Position numbers and translations under genes: made by a program
Shown here: piece after piece, positions 32,511 to 39,962 of the stretch
Position numbering within the stretch: position 1 is the first letter of the stretch
Layout: each line of letters starts with the position of its first letter
Source: Pelomonas cellulosilytica
GTDB taxonomy: Bacteria; Pseudomonadota; Gammaproteobacteria; Burkholderiales; Burkholderiaceae_C
Assembly (NCBI RefSeq): GCF_021353265.1
Contig: NZ_JAJTWU010000003.1
Span: forward strand, 310,001-374,000
Direction of reading: 5' to 3'
Length of the DNA stretch: 64,000 bases
The notes under the pieces: model-generated
The model's database searches: none
What the model saw: the letters and a program-made list of their open reading frames with translations, nothing else
What the model was told of the DNA's origin: nothing

Positions 32511-33287
32511 ATGCCCGTCCAGTACGCACGTCGTCTCACCGGCCGAGAGCGCACGGCCCGCGCCAACCAGCAGCTGGGCTGTGCGCTGGCCTTCGTGGCC
32601 GGGGCCACCAATGCCGGGGGCTTCCTGGCCGTCAGGCAGTACACCTCGCACATGACCGGCATCGTCTCGGCGATGGCGGATGACCTCGTGCTGGGCGATC
32701 TCGCGCTGGTGCTGAAGGGCGTTGGCGCACTGCTGTCCTTCATGCTGGGCGCGGCCACGTCGGCCATCATGATCAATTACGCCCGGCGGCGCCGACTGCA
32801 CAGTGAGTACGCGCTGCCGCTGCTGGTGGAAGCGGCGCTGCTGGTGGGCTTCGGCCTGCTCGGGGCCCAGCTGTCGCAGATGCACGCGCTCTTCGTGCCC
32901 GCCACGGTGATGCTGCTGTGCTTCATCATGGGGCTGCAGAACGTCGTCATCACGAAGCTGTCGCACGCCGAGATCCGCACGACGCATGTGACCGGGATGG
33001 TCACCGACATCGGCATCGAGATCGGCAAGTTCATCTACTGGAACCGGCACCGCGGCGACAGCGGCAGCGACGAAGACGGCAACGCCCTGCCCCAGGTGCG
33101 CGCCAACCGCACGAAGCTTCGGCTGTTGGCGGTGCTGGTGGGCGCCTTCTTCCTCGGCGGCGTGGTCGGGGCACTGGGCTTCAAGCACGCGGGCTATGTG
33201 TCGACCGTGCCGCTGGCGCTGTTCCTCGTGCTGCTGGCCAGCGTACCGGCCATCGACGACCTGACGGACTTCGTCCAGCGCCCCTAA
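32511..33287 (+). CDS. YoaK/DUF1275-family membrane protein
   Basis: A 258-residue inner-membrane protein with about six hydrophobic segments. Family features are LGCALAFVAGATNAGGFLAVRQYTSHMTGIVSAMADDL near the N-terminus, LLCFIMGLQNVVITKLSHAEIRTTHVTGMVTDIGIEIG in the middle and GAFFLGGVVGALGF near the end. DUF1275 proteins are widespread and lack an assigned function, though the internal repeat and T-x-H-x-T-G motifs suggest transport. It follows the preceding gene by 37 nt and may be co-transcribed with it. Confidence 0.88.
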   Translation: MPVQYARRLTGRERTARANQQLGCALAFVAGATNAGGFLAVRQYTSHMTGIVSAMADDLVLGDLALVLKGVGALLSFMLGAATSAIMINYARRRRLHSEYALPLLVEAALLVGFGLLGAQLSQMHALFVPATVMLLCFIMGLQNVVITKLSHAEIRTTHVTGMVTDIGIEIGKFIYWNRHRGDSGSDEDGNALPQVRANRTKLRLLAVLVGAFFLGGVVGALGFKHAGYVSTVPLALFLVLLASVPAIDDLTDFVQRP

Positions 33288-33473
33288 TCACCAGGCCGGC
33301 AGCAGCCGGCGCCCGGCGGCTGTACTGCGGTGCCGCAGCGCTGCTGTCGCGACGGCTTCCCTCGCCTTCGCCGAACCTTCCCCTACCTTCCGGCATGTCC
33401 GTCCGCACCGGAAGGTCCCCGGAAGGTCAACGACAGCCAGCGTGCAGCACAGTGCAGGCTTCCGCCACCTCGG

Positions 33474-35021
33474 ATGTTCGCCATGCGCTCCTTTCTCGAC
33501 GCGCTGCCGCTGCCCCCCGCCCGCCCCGCCTCGACAGGCACGGCGTTCTGGCAGGCTTGGCTCGACGACCTCCTCTTGCACGCCGGCCTGGCGAGCGCCC
33601 GCCTGCGGTTGCACGACTCCACCTGGGCGGCCGCGCGCGGGCGGCCAGACGCGACCAGTGCCGCGCCGGCATCGCGCATCTTTCCCGTCATGTATGCGGC
33701 CGAGCCGATCGGCGAGCTGGTGCTGTCGTGGCCACCGGCCGCGGCCGGCGACGAAAGGAACCGGCTGGGCGAGGCACTGGCGCGGCAGTGCGCCTACCTG
33801 TTCAAGCGCCAGGTCGTCGAGGCGTGGACGGCGAAGCGCCTGGGCCGGCCGCTGCTATTGGTGGGCCGGAGCGACGCGCTGCACCGGCTGGACGTGTTCG
33901 TGGAGAAGGCTGCGCACAGCAGCCTGCCCGTGCTGGTGATGGGCGAGTTCGGTACCGAGAAGGCGCTGCTCGCCGCCGCAGTGCACTGCTGCGGGCCGCA
34001 GCGCGACGGGCCGTTCGTGGAGGTGAACTGCGCGGACCCTGCCGGGCAGCCGGCGCAGTGGTTCGACGAGGCACGCGGCGGCACGCTGTTCTTCAACGGC
34101 ATCGACGAGCTGCCGCGCCAGTTGCAGGCCCAGGTGCCGCAATGCATGCCGTCGCGGCTTGGGCAATGGCTGGTAGCCGCGGGCGCGGCCGAGGTGCGCG
34201 TGGTGGCCTCGGCCGCCACGGACCTGGGCCAGCGCGTGCGCGACGGCCTGTTCTCGCGGCAGCTGCAGGCGGAGCTGGCGTTCCTGACCGTCACGGTGCC
34301 GCCCCTGCGCGAGCGACCGGGCGACATACCCGAGCTGCTGGCCGCCGTGCTGGCGCGGCAGGGCTTCGACCCGCAGCGTGTCTGCACCGGCGACCTCGTG
34401 CGGCTGTGCCGCCAGCACGGCTGGCCGGAGAACCTGTTCGAACTGGAGCGGGTGCTAGCGCGGCTGGCGGTGATGAACGACGGGCAGCCGCTGCACGAGG
34501 CCGACGTGGCGCGGCATGCGCCCTGGCTGCTGGCCACCGCGCCGGAGGCCCGCGCGGCAGCGGCGGCGGCGCCGGCCGATGTGGCCGAACCGCCCGAACC
34601 CAGGTCGTTGCGTCGGCATCTACAAGCGCCGGCCGGGCATTGGGTGCGCTGCGCCGTGGCGCGCGACACAGTCGGGATGGCGCCGCTGCACGCGGGGCTG
34701 CGCAAGGCGCTGCTCTACCTCGGCGAGCATTACGCCGAGCCGATCTCGCTGGAGCTGCTGGCCGGTCAGGCCCACGTGAGCGCGTCGCACCTCGGCTTCC
34801 TGTTCCGCAGCTCGCTGAGCACGACGTTCAAGCCGCTGCTGCAGCAGATCCGCATCGAGAAGGCCAAGGAGCTGCTGGGCCACGAACGGGGCCCGCGCAT
34901 CACGGAGGTGGCGCTGAGCGTGGGTTTTGGCGACCTGAGTCATTTCGAGAAGAGCTTCCGCCGCCACGTGGGCCGCAGCCCGCGGGAGTTCCGGCGTGGC
35001 ATCGCATCGTGCTGCCGGTGA
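33474..35021 (+). CDS. Regulator: degenerate enhancer-binding AAA+ domain fused to AraC-type DNA-binding domain
   Basis: A 515-residue protein; ATG 33483 is an alternative start. Residues ~130-350 follow the sigma-54 activator plan: PVLVMGEFGTEKALLAAAVHCCGPQRDGPFVEVNCAD, GGTLFFNGIDELPRQLQAQ, LREEPGDI-like LRERPGDIPELL, then HGWPENLFELERVLARL. Critical parts are lost. Walker A reads GEFGTEK (157-163), the GAFTGA loop is deleted between NCAD and GGTLF, and Walker B has Asn-Gly in place of Asp-Glu. The C-terminal ~100 residues are an AraC/XylS double HTH (ISLELLAGQAHVSASHLGFLFRSSLSTTFKPLLQQIRIEKAKELL; VALSVGFGDLSHFEKSFRRHVGRSPREFRRG). It probably binds DNA without ATP-driven sigma-54 activation. 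It faces the reb operon head-on and is a likely regulator of it. Confidence 0.85.
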   Translation: MFAMRSFLDALPLPPARPASTGTAFWQAWLDDLLLHAGLASARLRLHDSTWAAARGRPDATSAAPASRIFPVMYAAEPIGELVLSWPPAAAGDERNRLGEALARQCAYLFKRQVVEAWTAKRLGRPLLLVGRSDALHRLDVFVEKAAHSSLPVLVMGEFGTEKALLAAAVHCCGPQRDGPFVEVNCADPAGQPAQWFDEARGGTLFFNGIDELPRQLQAQVPQCMPSRLGQWLVAAGAAEVRVVASAATDLGQRVRDGLFSRQLQAELAFLTVTVPPLRERPGDIPELLAAVLARQGFDPQRVCTGDLVRLCRQHGWPENLFELERVLARLAVMNDGQPLHEADVARHAPWLLATAPEARAAAAAAPADVAEPPEPRSLRRHLQAPAGHWVRCAVARDTVGMAPLHAGLRKALLYLGEHYAEPISLELLAGQAHVSASHLGFLFRSSLSTTFKPLLQQIRIEKAKELLGHERGPRITEVALSVGFGDLSHFEKSFRRHVGRSPREFRRGIASCCR

Positions 35022-35170
35022 CTGCCCCCGACTGCCGCGCGGCCAGGTGCACCGCGGGGTCATGCGCGAAATCGTGGATGGCCTTCGCCAGCGGCGGACT
35101 CCGGCCACACGGCACGGTGCCGCACGGCGCGGACGGAGATGGCTTGCTTCCGCCTAGCACCTTCAGCTGT

Positions 35171-35560
35171 TCAGGCAGCGCCGTGAGCCGCGGGCGGCAC
35201 GGAGTCGGCCTGCACGGCAGCCGGCCCGCCTGCCGCCGCCTGCGCCTGCAACTGCGCGCCATAGACCGCCTGCTGGACAGCCCGTTGGCTCGCCTGAATG
35301 GCTGCTTCGGCCTGCGCCTGCGCGGCGGACTGTGCCTGCAGGTGTACCGCACCGACCGCCTGCGCCGCCGGTCCGCCCCCGCCGCGCAAGCCGGCGGCTA
35401 GCGTCATGGCCTGCTGAACGGCGGCTCCGGCAGCCGCTAGCGCCGCCTGCAGCTGCTGCTGGGCCGTCTGCGTCGCCTTGGTGTCCCCAGCGCCGGCCAC
35501 ACTAGGCGGTGGCGAGACAGGTGGCGGCGGGGCGTCCGGCGCGTCGGGTTTCTCAGTCAT
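35171..35560 (-). CDS. Ala/Gln-rich protein at the end of the R-body operon (unknown)
   Basis: A 129-residue protein starting MTEKPDAPDAPPPPVSPPPSV. The start codon overlaps the stop of the upstream gene (ATGA), which decides this frame over the longer open frame around it. After a proline-rich head, residues ~28-110 are almost entirely Ala, Gln and small residues in heptad-like order (TQTAQQQLQAALAAAGAAVQQAM; QAQSAAQAQAEAAIQASQRAVQQAV). This suggests a long helix or coiled coil. I do not recognise the family. Composition close to that of Reb proteins and coupling to the operon suggest an accessory or assembly protein of the R-body. Confidence 0.65.
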   Translation of the reverse strand: MTEKPDAPDAPPPPVSPPPSVAGAGDTKATQTAQQQLQAALAAAGAAVQQAMTLAAGLRGGGGPAAQAVGAVHLQAQSAAQAQAEAAIQASQRAVQQAVYGAQLQAQAAAGGPAAVQADSVPPAAHGAA

Positions 35561-36624
35561 CCCGCGTTCTCCTCGTTCAAAACCCCGGGCTGCGGGCGGG
35601 GGCCGAAGTCCTGCAGCGATACCACGCCGCCCGGCCCCACCTGCACCTCGGCACCCAGGCTGCCACCTCCGTAGGTGTAGGTGCATGTTGCGCCGTCCTG
35701 GCCCAGCCGGCCCTGCGTCGGCCGGTTGGACGACAGGAAGGCCTGTGCCGATTGCAGGTAGAGCTGGATGGCCTTGCGCGCGGCATCGACCGAGTCGTCC
35801 TGCAGATGGGTGTGCTGCACGATCTGCTGCACGGCCTGCGACAGCCGCGCAAAGCCGACCTGCTTGCCGCGAGCCAGCCAGTTGCTGATGGTGGCCTCCA
35901 CCTGCGCGGGCGACGGCAGGCCGTCGAGCTGCGGGCAATCCAGCGTGCCGAAGAGCAGCGGAAGCAGCACGCGCAGCGTGGCGGCGGCGGCGTCGGCGCG
36001 CTGCTGCGGCGACGCAGAGGCCAGGCCTGCAGTGCGGGCCAGGTAGGTGCGGAAGTAGTCGCAGAACTCCAGCGGCGTGCGCGCCTGAATGGCTGCGAAG
36101 TTGGCCGCCTCCTGGCGCAGCGCGGGCGCAGCGTCGCTGGTGGGCGGCGCCATGCACGCCAGCTGCCACAGCGCAAGCCGGTCGTCGAGATCCGGGGCCT
36201 GGAAGATGGGAGCGTCCGCCAGCCCCAGCTCCGACAGCCATGCCGCGCCAGCGGCCAGGTCTCGACGCGCAGCGAGCTGGTGGGCCGACAGGATGCCGGC
36301 GACCTGAGCCACCGTCGCCGCGCTGCCGTCGCCGGTCTCCGCACGGGCCAGAGTGCGCAGGTCGGTCAGGCCCAGCGTCATCAGCTTGACCGGGCTGACC
36401 ATCAGCTCCAGATTCGGCAGCAGCGCCAGGCGAGACGCGTGCAGGCCCAGCTGCACCTGGCCCAAGAGCGTCGTCTCGTCGGCAAAGTCGTAGCGCGAGG
36501 CCACGTCCTGCGCCGCCCAGGCCAGCCATTCAGGGCCGCCATCGACAAACGCCAGCGACAGCCGGCCTTCCGGCGACAGCGAGGCCACTTGCTGGAGGGG
36601 CTTGCCGGCCAATGTGACAGTCAT
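35557..36624 (-). CDS. Unrecognised 355-residue protein of the R-body operon
   Basis: Starts MTVTLAGKPLQQVASLSPEGRLSLAFVDGGPEWLAWAAQD. It has no signal peptide and no membrane helix. The body is rich in Leu and Ala helices (LLGQVQLGLHASRLALLPNLELMVSPVKLMTLGLTDL; DAAAATLRVLLPLLFGTLDC). The C-terminal end is beta-like and Gly-rich (TCTYTYGGGSLGAEVQVGPGGVVSLQDFGPRPQPG). No catalytic motif is visible and I cannot name a family. It follows the fifth reb-like gene by 29 nt and is coupled to the last gene by an ATGA overlap, so it belongs to the reb operon. It could regulate, chaperone or trigger R-body assembly; this is inference from position. Confidence 0.75.
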   Translation of the reverse strand: MTVTLAGKPLQQVASLSPEGRLSLAFVDGGPEWLAWAAQDVASRYDFADETTLLGQVQLGLHASRLALLPNLELMVSPVKLMTLGLTDLRTLARAETGDGSAATVAQVAGILSAHQLAARRDLAAGAAWLSELGLADAPIFQAPDLDDRLALWQLACMAPPTSDAAPALRQEAANFAAIQARTPLEFCDYFRTYLARTAGLASASPQQRADAAAATLRVLLPLLFGTLDCPQLDGLPSPAQVEATISNWLARGKQVGFARLSQAVQQIVQHTHLQDDSVDAARKAIQLYLQSAQAFLSSNRPTQGRLGQDGATCTYTYGGGSLGAEVQVGPGGVVSLQDFGPRPQPGVLNEENAG

Positions 36625-36653
36625 GGTGGGGGCTCGTTTGAGGCGCCGGCGGG

Positions 36654-37001
36654 TCAGCCCGCCGGGAAGCCCTTGAGCACGGTCGCGGCAGCGGAGCCGA
36701 CCCTGGCGAAGTCCTCGGTCGCGTTCAGCATCATCGTCTGCGCCTGCGCAAGAACTTTGGCGTACTTCTCATCGCCGGTGGCCAGGTATTGCGCCATCGC
36801 CACGCCGGCAGCGGTAGTGGCGATGGTGGAGATGTTGCGCAGCGCGTCGGTGGCGTCCTGCACCGCGATGGCGGTGGACTGCGCCACGGACTGGTACGCC
36901 TTGCCGGCACCGCTGGTCAACACGACCTGCGGGCTCATCGTGGCCAGCTGCACCTGATTGATGGTGTCGATGACTTGGGCATTGACCTGGCTCGGGTCCA
37001 T
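36654..37001 (-). CDS. RebB-family R-body protein, divergent (fifth in operon)
   Basis: A 115-residue protein preceded by AGGAG. It keeps the Reb pattern: VNAQVIDTINQVQLATMSPQVVLTSGAGKAYQSVAQSTAIAVQDATDALRNISTIATTAAGVAMAQYLA lines up with the VNxQITDxVxQxN ... A.G....A..QALA.AAHNAT..QQ...T...ATT..VA.LY core of the three N-terminal copies. It is longer at the C-terminus (GDEKYAKVLAQAQTMMLNATEDFARVG). Sequence drift from the other copies suggests a different structural role, as different Reb proteins have in Caedibacter R-bodies. Confidence 0.75.
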   Translation of the reverse strand: MDPSQVNAQVIDTINQVQLATMSPQVVLTSGAGKAYQSVAQSTAIAVQDATDALRNISTIATTAAGVAMAQYLATGDEKYAKVLAQAQTMMLNATEDFARVGSAAATVLKGFPAG

Positions 37002-37044
37002 TACATCTCCTGGGTTCAGACCGACTCTGGCGTTCAGCGGGGCG

Positions 37045-37317
37045 TCATTGCTTCACGGGCTGCGCACTGGCGGCGTCGATGGGGAACGGCGTCTGCAGCA
37101 TCTTGGCGCAGGCGGCCGTGACGGCGGCCGCGCTGACCATGCCGGCACTCTGCTGCCGGTGGACGGCGTTGTGCATGGCCATGCCGAGCGTCTCCAGCAG
37201 CACGACGTCAAGCATGGCCAGCGCCTGCGAAGCGGCCTGGCCGGTCGTCAGCGCGACCGTGCTGACGGCTGCATCGAGGATCTGGCTGTTGACGGTGCCT
37301 TCATCGGTCGTGGTCAT
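37045..37317 (-). CDS. RebB-family R-body protein, divergent (fourth in operon)
   Basis: A 90-residue protein. VNSQILDAAVSTVALTTGQAASQALAMLDVVLLETLGMAMHNAVHRQQSAGMVSAAAVTAACAKML follows the Reb core: the VN-Q-DA start, the AMHNAVHRQQ segment matching AAHNATNxQQ, and the ATT-like AAAVTAACA. It begins MTTTDEGT in place of the MAFPT start of the first three copies and is more hydrophobic in the middle. Spacing to its downstream neighbour is 43 nt and to the upstream copy 126 nt, the largest gap in the operon. Confidence 0.75.
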   Translation of the reverse strand: MTTTDEGTVNSQILDAAVSTVALTTGQAASQALAMLDVVLLETLGMAMHNAVHRQQSAGMVSAAAVTAACAKMLQTPFPIDAASAQPVKQ

Positions 37318-37443
37318 GGCATGTCATCTCTTCATGTCGTTGAGGACGGATCAATACAGGAACTTCGCTGATGGCTCTCGCGAAAGGCCGGCCTGCACAG
37401 CACCGCCACCGAGCCCGTGCCAGCAGCGGCAGCCACGAAGCCG

Positions 37444-37716
37444 TCAACGCAGGCCCAGCACGTCTTTCGTGACGATGCCAACGGGGGAGGTGTCGATGGC
37501 GTACAGCGTGGCCACGCCCTGCGTCGTGGCGGCCTGCATCGTCACGTAGGACTGCTGCTGGTTGTTCGTCGCGTTGTGGGCCGCGTTGGACAGCGCCTGG
37601 CTGGAGGCGACGAACAGGTTGCCCATCGCGATGGCCGGCGCATCGCCGAGCACCTTGGTGTTGACCTGCGAGACAGCGTCAGTGATCTGACTGTTGACAG
37701 CGGTAGGGAAGGCCAT
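37444..37716 (-). CDS. rebB: RebB-family R-body structural protein (third in operon)
   Basis: A 90-residue protein: MAFPTAVNSQITDAVSQVNTKV followed by LGDAPAIAMGNLFVASSQALSNAAHNATNNQQQSYVTMQAATTQGVATLYAIDT and a C-terminal KDVLGLR. This is the RebB family core found in R-bodies, the ribbon-like protein coils of Caedibacter and other bacteria. AAGGAG lies 11 nt before the start. It is about 65-70 % identical by eye to the first copy. No signal peptide: the protein assembles in the cytoplasm. Confidence 0.92.
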   Translation of the reverse strand: MAFPTAVNSQITDAVSQVNTKVLGDAPAIAMGNLFVASSQALSNAAHNATNNQQQSYVTMQAATTQGVATLYAIDTSPVGIVTKDVLGLR

Positions 37717-37779
37717 GGCGAGCGCTCCTTGGGTGGCAATGGGAAGGCGAACGGGGCTCCTCAGCGCTTGGCCAGGCCT

Positions 37780-38034
37780 TCAGCCGACGAGCTTCCTGGC
37801 GGCGCTGGTGTCCAGCGAGTACAGCAGCGAGACGCCCATGGTCGTGGCGGCCTGGGCTGTGACGTACATCTGCTGCTGAGCCATCGTGGCGTTGTGGGCC
37901 GCGTTGGCCAGCGCCTGCGCGGTGGCCTGGTACAGGTTGCCCATGGCGACGGAGGGCGAGCTTGCCAGCACCTGCACGTTGGTCTGCGTGACCGAGTCGG
38001 TGATCTGGTTGTTGACGGCGGTAGGGAAAGCCAT
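37780..38034 (-). CDS. rebB: RebB-family R-body structural protein (second in operon)
   Basis: An 84-residue protein: MAFPTAVNNQITDSVTQTNVQV, then LASSPSVAMGNLYQATAQALANAAHNATMAQQQMYVTAQAATTMGVSLLYSLDT, ending SAARKLVG. It is the shortest copy, lacking the KDILG tail of copies one and three. AAGGAG is present before the start. In Caedibacter, Reb proteins of slightly different length polymerise together, so the shorter tail may mark a distinct subunit. Confidence 0.92.
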   Translation of the reverse strand: MAFPTAVNNQITDSVTQTNVQVLASSPSVAMGNLYQATAQALANAAHNATMAQQQMYVTAQAATTMGVSLLYSLDTSAARKLVG

Positions 38035-38057
38035 GTCGTGCTCCTTGGCGAAGGCGC

Positions 38058-38345
38058 TCAGCCGAGGCCCTTCGCGCCGGTGCCGAGGATGTCTTTCGTC
38101 GCGACGCCGGTGAACTCGGTGTCAATGGAGTACAGCGTGGCCACGCTCATCGTCGTGGCGGACTGCGCCGTCACGTAGCTCTGCTGCTGCGCGTTGGTCG
38201 CGTTGTGCGCCGCGTTGGCCAGCGCCTGGGAGGTGGCCTGAAACAGATTGCCCATGGCGACGGCGGGGGCGTCGCCGAGTACCTTGGTATTGGCCTGGGT
38301 GACCGAATCGGTGATCTGGTCGTTGACCGACGTGGGGAATGCCAT
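38058..38345 (-). CDS. rebB: RebB-family R-body structural protein (first in operon)
   Basis: A 95-residue protein: MAFPTSVNDQITDSVTQANTKV, then LGDAPAVAMGNLFQATSQALANAAHNATNAQQQSYVTAQSATTMSVATLYSIDT, and a tail GVATKDILGTGAKGLG. ATG 38345 is chosen over the longer frame because AAGGAG precedes it and it restores the MAFPT start of the sister copies. It is the promoter-proximal gene of the leftward reb operon. The three MAFPT copies have high Ala/Gln/Asn/Thr content and no charges in the core, as expected of a self-assembling ribbon protein. Confidence 0.92.
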   Translation of the reverse strand: MAFPTSVNDQITDSVTQANTKVLGDAPAVAMGNLFQATSQALANAAHNATNAQQQSYVTAQSATTMSVATLYSIDTEFTGVATKDILGTGAKGLG

Positions 38346-38652
38346 GTTCTCTCCTTGAGGGGGTGGACGGGCCCCGACGGGACGCCATGCCGGAGCACGG
38401 TGCGATAGCCCGCGCATCGTGCCTTCATGCTAGGCAGCCGGACAGCGCGCCACACGGCGTGGATGACGGAAAACCAGGTGCCGCTGCGCAAGGCGGATGC
38501 GGTGGATCTGACGATTTGCGGTGGCCACGATGGTGGCTGCGGCCCCGCAGGCGGTCCCCTAAAATTTGCCGCCGCGGCCGTCATCGGCCCGCCCCTCCAG
38601 CCTCCCAGGCATCGGCCTGCGAGGCTTTTTGCTGTGCGATGAAAGACACCGT
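38346..38652. other. 307-nt divergent intergenic region between reb operon and LRR-kinase
   Basis: It should hold the leftward reb promoter and the rightward kinase promoter. On the reb side there is a good ribosome site (AAGGAG) but no convincing sigma-70 pair and no -24/-12 GG-N10-GC element. A TAGCAT hexamer on the minus strand near 38429-38434 is the nearest -10 candidate. On the kinase side TAAAAT (38560-38565) is followed by a short leader that contains a strong hairpin with a T run (38600-38630). No open frame here looks coding. Confidence 0.5.
38600..38630 (+). terminator. Intrinsic-terminator-like hairpin just ahead of the LRR-kinase gene
   Basis: Arms GCCTCCCAGGC (38600-38610) and GCCTGCGAGGC (38615-38625) pair at 10 of 11 positions around an ATCG loop and are followed by TTTTT (38626-38630). 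No plus-strand gene ends upstream, and the kinase start is only 22 nt downstream. It is therefore either an attenuator in the kinase leader or the end of a short non-coding RNA starting after TAAAAT (38560-38565). Confidence 0.7.
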
Positions 38653-39945
38653 TTGAACACGCTGGAGCCACTGCGCGCCGGCGCCCTACAGGGCGCCACC
38701 CGCCTGACCCTGAGCGCCGGGCTGCGCGAGCTGCCCGACGAGGTCTACACGCTGGCCGACACGCTGGAAGTTCTGGACCTCTCGGGCAACGACCTCGAGA
38801 CGCTGCCCGACGACCTGCCCCGCCTGCACCGGCTCAAGGTGCTGTTCTGCTCGGGCAACCGCTTCACCCGCGTGCCCGAGGTGCTGGGCCGCTGCGAGGC
38901 GCTGGAGATGGTGGGCTTCAAGCACAACAGCATCGAGGAACTGCCCGCCGCCGCACTGCCACCACGACTGAGATGGCTGATCCTGACCGACAACCGCCTC
39001 GCCAGACTGCCGGAGGAACTGGGCCGGCGCCCGCTGCAGAAGGTGGCTCTGGCCGGCAACCGGCTGCAGGCGCTGCCCGAGAGCCTGGCCGCCTGCACGA
39101 CGCTGGAGCTGCTGCGCATCTCCGCCAACGGGCTGCAGGGCCTGCCGGACGGGCTGCTGCAACTGCCGCGGCTGACATGGCTCGCGCACGGCGGCAACCC
39201 GTTCAGCGCGGCCCACGAGGCCGAGGCGCTGGCCCAGGCGCCGGTGCCGCGCGTCGACTGGGCCGGCCTGCGCGTGCAGGCGCTGCTGGGCGAAGGCGCG
39301 TCGGGCCACATCCACCGCGTCGACGACCGCGACGGCCGGCCGCTGGCGCTGAAGGTGTTCAAGGGCAACGTCACCAGCGACGGTCTGCCGCAAACCGAGC
39401 TGGCGGCCTGCCTGCACGCCGGCCGGCACCCGCAGCTGATCCCCGCGCTGGGCCGGCTGAGCAGCCACCCGGGCGGTGCGGACGGGCTGCTGATGCCGCT
39501 GGTGGACGCCCGCTTCCGCACGCTGGCCGCGCCACCGAGCTTGGCGTCGTGCACGCGCGACGTCTACGACCCGACCCTGCGCATGCCAGCCGAGGCCGCA
39601 ATGCGCCTGGCCGCCCGCATGGCCGATGCGCTGGCCCACCTGCACGCGCGAGGCCTGACGCACGGCGACCTCTACGCGCACAACATCCTGCACGACGGCC
39701 ACGGCGACGCGCGGCTGGGCGACTTCGGCGCCGCATCCTTCCTCGAAGCCGTGCCTCCGCGCCAGGCCGCGCTGCTGCGCGCGATGGACGTGCGCGCACT
39801 GGGCTGCCTGCTGGAGGAGCTGGTGGCCTGCTGCGACACCGGTCTGCCGGCGCCGGCCGAAGCCGCTGCGCTGGCACAGGCGTGCCAGCAGCCGGATCCC
39901 GGCGCGCGGCCCAGCGCCCGGGAGGTGGCCGACGAACTGCGCTGA
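38653..39945 (+). CDS. Leucine-rich-repeat protein kinase
   Basis: A 430-residue protein starting at TTG 38653 (MNTLEPLRAGALQGATRLTLS); no ATG fits better. Residues ~15-200 hold about eight leucine-rich repeats (LEVLDLSGNDLETLPDDLPRLHRLKVLFCSGNRFTRVPEVL and so on). From ~215 there is a small protein-kinase domain: Gly-rich loop LLGEGASGHIHRV, ATP-site Lys in LALKVFKG, catalytic loop HGDLYAHNIL (HGD for HRD), DFGAAS, and the end DPGARPSAREVADELR. The active-site Lys, Asp, Asn and DFG are kept, so kinase activity is plausible. The gene is divergent from the reb operon. Similar LRR-kinases occur singly in many Proteobacteria without known targets. Confidence 0.85.
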   Translation: MNTLEPLRAGALQGATRLTLSAGLRELPDEVYTLADTLEVLDLSGNDLETLPDDLPRLHRLKVLFCSGNRFTRVPEVLGRCEALEMVGFKHNSIEELPAAALPPRLRWLILTDNRLARLPEELGRRPLQKVALAGNRLQALPESLAACTTLELLRISANGLQGLPDGLLQLPRLTWLAHGGNPFSAAHEAEALAQAPVPRVDWAGLRVQALLGEGASGHIHRVDDRDGRPLALKVFKGNVTSDGLPQTELAACLHAGRHPQLIPALGRLSSHPGGADGLLMPLVDARFRTLAAPPSLASCTRDVYDPTLRMPAEAAMRLAARMADALAHLHARGLTHGDLYAHNILHDGHGDARLGDFGAASFLEAVPPRQAALLRAMDVRALGCLLEELVACCDTGLPAPAEAAALAQACQQPDPGARPSAREVADELR

Positions 39946-39962
39946 CAGCCGGCGCGGCGACG

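Noticed and set aside
32918-35401. An 827-residue plus-strand frame overlapping the DUF1275 and AraC-type genes
   Set aside because: It overlaps two recognisable genes in another frame and has no domain; its Arg/Ala/Gly-rich composition is that of a frame-shifted GC-rich gene.
35561-36529. Long upstream extension of the 129-residue reb-operon protein
   Set aside because: The extension is out of frame with the 355-residue gene that has better coding character; the ATGA overlap at 35557-35560 marks the real start.
38346-38652. Sigma-54 promoter for the reb operon
   Set aside because: No GG-N10-GC element with a TGGCAC/TTGC-like context was found on the minus strand, and the nearby regulator has lost its sigma-54 contact loop.
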